A stretch of 42,774 bases of DNA, taken from NCBI GenBank assembly GCA_018830525.1, contig JAHJSH010000005.1:1-42774 (forward strand). Direction: 5' to 3'. A program made the position numbers and the translations under genes. Origin of the DNA: Nanobdellota archaeon. Lineage in GTDB: Archaea > Nanobdellota > Nanobdellia > Pacearchaeales > GW2011-AR1. This document shows, piece after piece, positions 37,554 to 42,774 of the stretch (its first letter is position 1; every line of letters starts with the position of its first letter). The notes below the pieces were generated by a model, which ran no database searches, had not been told where the DNA came from, and saw nothing but the letters and a program-made list of their open reading frames with translations.

Positions 37554-38933
37554 ATGCAATGGGAGTTATGCAAAATGCGTAAACCGACGAGAACAATTTC
37601 CGGAGTAGCCCCCCTCGCAGTTATGCTCCCCCCAAGACCTTGTGCTCACGGAGCCTGCCTCTACTGCCCATCATTAAACGCCCCACAATCTTACACCCCT
37701 GAGAGCCCGGCAGTCCTCCGAGCAAAACAATGTGATTATGACCCATCAAAACAAGTCAAGACAAGACTAAAACAACTCCAGTCAATGAACCATCCAACAG
37801 ACAAAATAGAATTAATCATAATGGGCGGAACTTTTCTCTCTTATCCCGAGAAATTTCAATTCCAATTCGTAAAAAAATGCTATGATGCAATGAATGGTAA
37901 GGTTTCAAGATCATTAGAGGCCGCAAAAAAGCTCAACGAAAAATCAAAACATAGATGTACCGCACTTTGCATAGAAACTCGTCCAGATGTTTGCACAAAC
38001 AAAGACATAAGGAAAATGTTAGAATGGGGAACAACAAGAATCGAACTGGGAGTTCAAGCTATCGACGATAAAATCTATAAAAAAGTAAATAGGGGACACA
38101 AAGTCCAAGATGTAATTGATGCAACAACAAGATTAAAAAAAGCCGGTTTCAAAATTGGTTACCATTTAATGCCAGGTATACCGGGTTCCAATCCAAAAAA
38201 AGATATAAAAATGTTCAAGAAAATATTCAAATCAAGTGATTTCAAACCTGACCAGATAAAAATCTATCCATGCCAAGTCTTGAAGGGCGCAGGATTGGAA
38301 AACCTCTACTATGGGGGGGAATATGTTCCATACAACAAAGAACAAGTTGCAGAGCTAATAATCCCAATGTTAAAACTAACTCCAAGGTATTGCAGGATCA
38401 TGCGAATCATGCGAGAAATCCCTCCCGCCTATCTCATAGCTGGAATAAAAAACATCGACATGCGAAAAGAGATAGAGGAAGTAATAAGGAAAAAAGGATC
38501 CAAAGTAAACGAAATAAGATTCAGAGAGATAGGATTCGCCCTCCGAGACAACAGAAAAATTGACTCAAAAATAAAACTCAAAACAACAAAATACAAAGCA
38601 TCAAATGGAACCGAATACTTCATCGAAGCAATAAACAAAGACAACATCCTCTTCGGACTTCTTAGACTAAGACTCGAAAAGGATAAAACTTCTCCTGCAA
38701 CTATCAGGGAACTCCATGTTTATGGCCCTACATTAAAACTCAAACAAAAAGCAGATCAAGAATGGCAACATAAAGGATTAGGCAAGATGCTCATGGCCGA
38801 AGCAGAAAAGATAGCAAAGAAAAACAAAAACAAACATATCAGAGTAATCTCCGGAGTCGGAGTCAGAGAATATTACAAAAAACTTAAATACAAATTAGAT
38901 AAAGATAATGTCTATGTTGAAAAAGTGTTGTAA
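37554..38933 (+). CDS. elp3: Elp3 tRNA-uridine acetyltransferase (radical SAM + GNAT)
   Basis: 459 aa. The cluster motif CAHGACLYC (about 30-38) is the Elp3 CX4CX2C site. The TIM-barrel continues with IIMGGTFLSYPEKFQ and TRPDVCTNKDI, then a GNAT domain (about 350-459) with WQHKGLGKMLMAEAEKIA as the acetyl-CoA loop. It places cm5-type groups on wobble U34 of tRNAs. At the ATG used, an out-of-frame ATG at 37505 opens a 25-codon leader ORF that overlaps the start. Archaeal Elp3 is often longer at the N-terminus. Confidence 0.92.
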   Translation: MQWELCKMRKPTRTISGVAPLAVMLPPRPCAHGACLYCPSLNAPQSYTPESPAVLRAKQCDYDPSKQVKTRLKQLQSMNHPTDKIELIIMGGTFLSYPEKFQFQFVKKCYDAMNGKVSRSLEAAKKLNEKSKHRCTALCIETRPDVCTNKDIRKMLEWGTTRIELGVQAIDDKIYKKVNRGHKVQDVIDATTRLKKAGFKIGYHLMPGIPGSNPKKDIKMFKKIFKSSDFKPDQIKIYPCQVLKGAGLENLYYGGEYVPYNKEQVAELIIPMLKLTPRYCRIMRIMREIPPAYLIAGIKNIDMRKEIEEVIRKKGSKVNEIRFREIGFALRDNRKIDSKIKLKTTKYKASNGTEYFIEAINKDNILFGLLRLRLEKDKTSPATIRELHVYGPTLKLKQKADQEWQHKGLGKMLMAEAEKIAKKNKNKHIRVISGVGVREYYKKLKYKLDKDNVYVEKVL

Positions 38934-38950
38934 GCAAGAATCATTATTCC

Positions 38951-40168
38951 TTATTTATAATTTATAAGCCACTTCCAAACAGGCAAAACCTTAATTATCT
39001 TGCCATCTAGTTTAAATTCATCTTCTTGTTTGTAAGTCAATATTAAACCCTGATCTAACTTAAACTCCTTTAAAGCTTCCAACATCCCAGCTATTTCCCT
39101 TTCCTGGTTTTCTTCATTAAAGTTATAACAAACTTGAATGGCCCGAGTAATTTTTTCTTTTTCTTTAATAATGAAGTCGCATTCTCTCTTCTCTTGGAAA
39201 TAGAAGATTTCTTTATATTTTCTTCTTAGAGCCAAAAAGACTAAATTTTCAAGCATCTTTCCAGAATCTTTTGAAAAAGAAGCAGAATTATTACTTGAGA
39301 AGCCATTATCTATAGAATAGGCTTTTTTAGGGTTTACTTGTTGCTGTTTAAATGAATAACTAAAACGAGGGACACTAAAGATTAGGTAAGCATTTTCAAA
39401 AAATGAGATATAATCAATGACGCTTTGTACGGATTTTATCTCAAACATCTTTTTTATTGAATTATAAGAATACTCCTTTCCAACATTACTAACCAAGAAA
39501 ATTGCTATCTTTCTTAATATCTCTGTATTTTTTATGTTAAACCTTATCGCGATATCTTTCATAACAATATCTGATAATAAATCGTGAAGAATTGTCGGAG
39601 TATTCTTCTTAACAAATTCAGGAAATCCCCCTTGGAAAAGATATTCCTTAAATGAATCTAGGGAAGGGTCCATTTTTTTTAAATTAAGAAACTCTTTAAA
39701 CGAGAATGGAAATAACTCATAACTTAAATGTCTTCCTGTAAGCCTTGTTCCCAACTCTCGACTCAATAAAGAGGCGTTGGAGCCAGTTAAAACTACTTTT
39801 TCTTTCTTATCGACTAAGTATCTTATATACTTCTCCCATTGAGGAATATTTTGAATTTCATCAAAAAAGTATACGCCTCCCCCTCCATATACCTCTTTCA
39901 TAATACTCTCAATTTTATTAAAATCACTCAAACTAAATCCCTCTAATCGAGGATCTTCCAAATTAAGATAATAAGATTTTTTCTGCCTTTTTATTAATTG
40001 GTGTAATAGGGTGCTTTTACCGCATCTTCTTACTCCAGTAATTATTACAGCAAATGAGTCCAGAATATTTAGGTCTTTTCGTTCTTCTCTAAGTGTTCCT
40101 ATATCTGCTTTGTCAAGTGATTCTCTCTGAAGAGAGATAACTTCTATTATATCTTCCTTAGTTATCAT
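38951..40168 (-). CDS. AAA ATPase with DUF4143-type C-terminal domain (second copy)
   Basis: 405 aa, paralogous in architecture to the 5645-6802 gene. Walker A GVRRCGKSTLLHQLI (about 45-59), Walker B GVYFFDEIQNIPQWEKYIRYL, sensor-like VVLTGSNASLLSRELGTRLTGR, and a C-terminal nuclease-like region REKRECDFIIKEKEKITRAIQV (quoted in part, ECDFIIKEKEK). The function of the family is undefined. The promoter TTTAAAAATAAG about 25 bp upstream is preceded by a CTATTGGCAGTAG site and direct repeats. Confidence 0.87.
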   Translation of the reverse strand: MITKEDIIEVISLQRESLDKADIGTLREERKDLNILDSFAVIITGVRRCGKSTLLHQLIKRQKKSYYLNLEDPRLEGFSLSDFNKIESIMKEVYGGGGVYFFDEIQNIPQWEKYIRYLVDKKEKVVLTGSNASLLSRELGTRLTGRHLSYELFPFSFKEFLNLKKMDPSLDSFKEYLFQGGFPEFVKKNTPTILHDLLSDIVMKDIAIRFNIKNTEILRKIAIFLVSNVGKEYSYNSIKKMFEIKSVQSVIDYISFFENAYLIFSVPRFSYSFKQQQVNPKKAYSIDNGFSSNNSASFSKDSGKMLENLVFLALRRKYKEIFYFQEKRECDFIIKEKEKITRAIQVCYNFNEENQEREIAGMLEALKEFKLDQGLILTYKQEDEFKLDGKIIKVLPVWKWLINYK

Positions 40169-40202
40169 ATTCCTTGTTAAATTTCCTTATTTTTAAACCT
40201 TT

Positions 40203-40244
40203 CTACTGCCAATAGAAGCTAGTTTCTATCTACAATAGAAGCTA
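40203..40244. promoter_or_regulatory. Direct repeats and CTATTGGCAGTAG site upstream of the second DUF4143 ATPase
   Basis: On the minus strand CTATTGGCAGTAG lies directly before the TATA box, matching the palindrome in front of the other DUF4143 gene. CAATAGAAGCTA occurs twice (40210-40221 and 40233-40244), 23 bp apart, about two helical turns. Confidence 0.45.
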
Positions 40245-40532
40245 TTTAATTCTTTAACTTTTATCCGATAATTCATAACACCCCCTGGGAATTAGAAAAA
40301 GAAAAGAAAAGATTTTGTCTTATAAAAAATATACCTCTGAAATTCTTTATAAAAATTATTATTTTAATGCCGTGTTGCATGATTCAAAATTTGATATAAT
40401 ATAATATTGTGTCTTGAAAAATTTACCCCATAACATTTGCTCCTAAAAAGGTAATCATACAACACAGCACCCTTTAATAATCTATTAAATCCAATGATTA
40501 CATCCACTAAACCCTTACCTCCCAAAAAATAT
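40245..40532. other. Gene-free stretch between the second ATPase and the duplicated fragment
   Basis: No ORF with a credible start or family was seen. The stretch holds the TIR-bounded element (40369-40468) and AT-rich sequence only. Confidence 0.6.
40369..40468. mobile_element. 100-bp element with 16-bp terminal inverted repeats (MITE-like or long hairpin)
   Basis: GCCGTGTTGCATGATT at the left and AATCATACAACACAGC at the right are inverted copies with two mismatches in 16. The AT-rich interior has no ORF. TTTAAT occurs near both flanks but not flush, so no clear target duplication is present. Confidence 0.4.
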
Positions 40533-40680
40533 TTATTTCTTAGAAGATTTCTTAGAAAACTTTCTCTTATTTCTTCTCACCCTAACAGCTACAAATCCAC
40601 CACCAATCAAAAGGATGAATACTATTGCGATTCCCCAACCTACTGCTCCACCACCAATAACTGCCTCATCTTCAAAAATT
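40533..40680 (-). pseudogene. Duplicated C-terminal fragment of the surface-protein gene
   Basis: The minus strand encodes FEDEAVIGGGAVGWGIAIVF, then the rest of a membrane helix and a KFSKKSSKK tail, nearly identical in DNA to the end of the 41291-42610 gene (only a few substitutions over about 130 bp). No start codon precedes it, and a TGA interrupts just upstream. The join FEDE-AVIGG suggests an internal deletion in the copied segment. It is a recombination relic. Confidence 0.8.
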
Positions 40681-40755
40681 CATTTCCAATTTTCACAAAC
40701 AATAATATTTATAAAATAAATTAATCTAATAATACCAAACAAAAGAGATGAAACA

Positions 40756-40989
40756 ATGAAATATAGATTAACACCCATAGCTCAAAAAATAATGAACGTC
40801 CTCAGGAGATATAACTTCGAAATCATAAAAATGAAAGGTGACCATATCAAAATAAACAAAATTCTCCCAATGAAAAGACCAATAATTCTAGTTAATGTAA
40901 AAAGACTAAGTAACAAAGTCAGACAAAATCTCATCAAAGAAGCCGAAGATGCCGGCGTACCAAGAGAAGAATTAGAAAAGCTCTTTTAA
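40756..40989 (+). CDS. HicA-like protein
   Basis: 77 aa resembling HicA/YcfA: VLRRYNFEIIKMKGDHIKIN with His in GDH where HicA has GSH, followed by PIILVNVKRLSNKVRQNLI and a REELEKLF end. The catalytic residue is retained, but the flanking sequence is diverged. TATTTATAAAATA about 45 bp upstream is the likely promoter. It converges on a HicB-like gene with adjoining stops. Confidence 0.75.
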   Translation: MKYRLTPIAQKIMNVLRRYNFEIIKMKGDHIKINKILPMKRPIILVNVKRLSNKVRQNLIKEAEDAGVPREELEKLF

Positions 40990-41229
40990 TCACAAAACCA
41001 TTCTCGAAATCATAGGTGCATTTTCCATATCCCGCACAATCGCAACAGCACTCTCCGGAGCATCCTCAAAATATAACTCCAACGCCTCCCTCAACTGCTC
41101 CTTTGCTTTCTCAACGGTTTCTCCCTGAGTAACAACACCCGGCACCTGAACAGAAGAAATACTATAAATCTTCTTACCATCCAAAACCTCAGGACAAATC
41201 ACAATATCCAACTCTATTCTATCAACCAT
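40990..41229 (-). CDS. HicB-like protein
   Basis: 79 aa of the HicB partial RNase-H fold: YSISSVQVPGVVTQGETVEK then AKEQLREALELYFED. The strand and orientation are opposite to the adjacent HicA-like gene. There is no DNA-binding tail. The minus-strand promoter has TTTAAATATAT and a TACTATATTATAGTA palindrome at 41262-41276. A HicB-like antitoxin role is inferred. Confidence 0.75.
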   Translation of the reverse strand: MVDRIELDIVICPEVLDGKKIYSISSVQVPGVVTQGETVEKAKEQLREALELYFEDAPESAVAIVRDMENAPMISRMVL

Positions 41230-41261
41230 AAACTAACAAAACAAAAAGAGTTTAAATATAT

Positions 41262-41276
41262 TACTATATTATAGTA
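41262..41276. promoter_or_regulatory. Palindrome upstream of the HicB-like gene
   Basis: TACTATATTATAGTA is a palindrome around one central base, a few bases upstream of the minus-strand TATA box. It is a candidate operator of the HicB-like gene. Confidence 0.4.
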
Positions 41277-41290
41277 TTAAACTTCTACGC

Positions 41291-42610
41291 CTATTTCTTA
41301 GAAGATTTCTTAGAAAACTTTCTCTTATTTCTTCTCACCCTAACAGCTACAAATCCACCACCAATCAAAAGGATGAATACTATTGCGATTCCCCAACCCA
41401 CTGCACCACCACCAATAACTGCACCTGTTATTAAGGAGAAGAATCCTCCTGTTGCTGTTGCTCCACCTTCATCAGTTGTTTCAGGTTCTTCATCTTCAAG
41501 GAAAATAACTTCTTCAACACAAGACTGCTCTTCATCTGGCTTTGCCCTTGTAGGTGTGCAATAATTATCTGGATAAGAACAAGTTCTCGTTTGCAATTCA
41601 TTTGAACATTCAGACCATTCAGAACAAGTCCATGAAGTTCCACAAGAACTTCCACCGCTAGAACCTGAACTAGTAGTAACGACAGGTGCAGTGATAGAGA
41701 ATAAACTAGTTTCACTAATGTTTGAATTCCCTACAGAATCAACACAATCAACATACCACTCATGATTTCCAACACTTAATCCAGTTAATGAAATAATATT
41801 TGATGTATTAGCAAGAGTTAAGTTATAACTAGAAACATTATTCAAAAATAATTCACAACTTACAGGAGAATCATCACTAATATTAAACTCAAAAAGAACA
41901 GAATTACTTGTAGTAGAATAACCAATAATAGGAGCAACAAGGGTAATAACAGGAGCAGCATTATCAACTAGAGTAAAATTTATTGCACCATTACTATATA
42001 AGGAAATATTCTGCGTTTCACTAGCATAACCAACATTAGAAGCAGTAATTGTGTAATTTCCTTCATCTAAAATATTTCTTCCTTCCTTTAAACCATCTGT
42101 AAGATTGATATCTGTAGGAATTGAAGAAATGTCTAAATACCATTTTCTATTCAATATCAAAACATCTTCAATATCTCCCTCAATTGTACTATTAATTATT
42201 TGCAAATTTGTAACATTATCTGCATAAAGTCCATACATAGGATTATTCATAATTTGGTTATTTATTAATAAAATATCCTTAGCATCTTTTATATTGATAC
42301 TAGAAATCCCAAAGCCAGTTAAAATTATATTTTTAATAGTAATGTTATTAACACTATCTATATTTATTCCGAACAAAACTCCCGAATCTATTGTAAAAAT
42401 AAAATTATTATTTCCCACTATTTCTACGTCATTCGCAAGAATATTCAAACATTGTGCAGTCGCTTCAATTGTTTGATTTATTTCATAAGTTCCAACTTCA
42501 ACGATATCCCCACACTCATAAATTACATTATTAGTAGAATTGTAAGTAGCAGCACTAGCAAAGGCCAACATAAATAATATCATTGAACCGAAAATTAATG
42601 ATTTTCTCAT
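41291..42610 (-). CDS. Surface-anchored protein with beta-helix, Ig-like and TSP1-like modules
   Basis: 439 aa. A signal peptide (1-21, ending AFASAA) is followed by right-handed beta-helix-like repeats (about 60-160; NITIKNIILTGFGISSINIK), an Ig-like region (about 215-305), and a Cys-rich thrombospondin-1-like module SWTCSEWSECSNELQTRTC (about 328-346). Then come an acidic linker, a membrane helix GWGIAIVFILLIGGGFVAV and an Arg/Lys tail. It is anchored by its C-terminus with the bulk outside. Adhesion or cell contact is inferred. Its tail is duplicated at 40533-40680. Confidence 0.82.
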   Translation of the reverse strand: MRKSLIFGSMILFMLAFASAATYNSTNNVIYECGDIVEVGTYEINQTIEATAQCLNILANDVEIVGNNNFIFTIDSGVLFGINIDSVNNITIKNIILTGFGISSINIKDAKDILLINNQIMNNPMYGLYADNVTNLQIINSTIEGDIEDVLILNRKWYLDISSIPTDINLTDGLKEGRNILDEGNYTITASNVGYASETQNISLYSNGAINFTLVDNAAPVITLVAPIIGYSTTSNSVLFEFNISDDSPVSCELFLNNVSSYNLTLANTSNIISLTGLSVGNHEWYVDCVDSVGNSNISETSLFSITAPVVTTSSGSSGGSSCGTSWTCSEWSECSNELQTRTCSYPDNYCTPTRAKPDEEQSCVEEVIFLEDEEPETTDEGGATATGGFFSLITGAVIGGGAVGWGIAIVFILLIGGGFVAVRVRRNKRKFSKKSSKK

Positions 42611-42739
42611 AGTAGTAACACTAAATAGTGGTTTATAAAGTTAACGGCTATCCCCAGTATCTCCGAAACTACACAAAATAAGATAATTCCAAATAACCAA
42701 GAGCTAGAAGAATAGCATGCATTTTTTCCATAAATTCCG

Positions 42740-42774
42740 ATGTCTATGAAATCATTTATTCTTCTGCTGTGTTC
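42740..42774 (+). CDS. Possible 5' end of a secreted or membrane protein (partial)
   Basis: An ATG at 42740 opens MSMKSFILLLC, the start of a typical signal peptide, and runs off the window. Too short to be sure. The 42611-42739 region upstream holds only AT-rich promoter-like sequence. Confidence 0.25.
   Translation, partial: MSMKSFILLLC

Noticed and set aside
1-42774. CRISPR array, rRNA, transposase or integrase
   Set aside because: No regularly spaced direct repeats, rRNA signatures or recombinase motifs were seen on either strand.

Overview
The window reads as an AT-rich archaeal chromosome, most likely a DPANN lineage of the Pacearchaeota/Woesearchaeota type. The evidence is archaeal Rpo7 and Spt4, ribosomal proteins S24e and S27ae, an archaeal-type ThrRS with its own N-terminal domain, archaeal Elp3, a BHB-type tRNA intron, and TATA boxes about 25 bp upstream of start codons (mostly leaderless genes, with occasional Shine-Dalgarno sites). 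The lineage is inferred from gene style; no rRNA is present.

Layout. 1-2.1 kb: end of an upstream gene, then the rpo7-spt4 and s24e-s27ae expression cluster and a small membrane/zinc-ribbon gene broken by an in-frame TGA. 2.2-2.35 kb: an apparently free-standing structured RNA with its own TATA box. 2.4-5.4 kb: scpA, a frameshifted deoxyribosyltransferase-like gene, small unknown genes, a secreted tyrosine-rich protein and a truncated fumarase relic. 5.6-8.3 kb: a DUF4143-type AAA ATPase, tRNA-Glu(UUC), an EgtD-like methyltransferase and an intron-containing tRNA-Ile(UAU). 8.3-13.1 kb: YchF GTPase, PyrB, an overlapping four-gene operon (DUF167, unknown, metallopeptidase, DUF192), a lysine-rich small protein and a SemiSWEET-like gene. 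13.1-15.5 kb: a minus-strand Fe-S assembly operon (HTH regulator with a Cys cluster, NifS, DUF1858, FeoA, IscU) with an inverted-repeat operator next to the start codon. 15.5-21.2 kb: ferredoxin and small membrane proteins, LemA, HtpX, MscS, an MFS carrier, thioredoxin reductase. 21.3-25.2 kb: TyrRS, a HicBA module flanked by related tRNA-T-arm-like sequences, and a PP-loop enzyme with a coupled partner. 25.1-31 kb: a coupled MNT-HepT-HAD operon behind palindromic repeats, an ABC exporter and a transmembrane pseudo-cyclase. 31.2-38.9 kb: TrpRS, KaiC-like ATPase, ThrRS, Trm9-like methyltransferase, a nucleotidyltransferase plus tiny-partner pair, Elp3. 38.9-42.8 kb: a second DUF4143 ATPase, a short TIR-bounded element, a duplicated gene fragment, a convergent HicA/HicB-like pair and a surface protein.

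Themes. Translation dominates: three aminoacyl-tRNA synthetases, two tRNAs, and three candidate wobble-position tRNA modifiers (Elp3, Trm9-like, PP-loop enzyme). Small defence or toxin-antitoxin style modules are scattered through the window (HicBA, convergent HicA/HicB-like, MNT-HepT, nucleotidyltransferase plus 51-aa partner). Several genes are decaying or broken: the TGA-interrupted gene, the G7 frameshift, the fumarase relic, the SemiSWEET gene without a start codon, and the duplicated surface-protein tail. No transposase, CRISPR array, rRNA or replication origin was seen.
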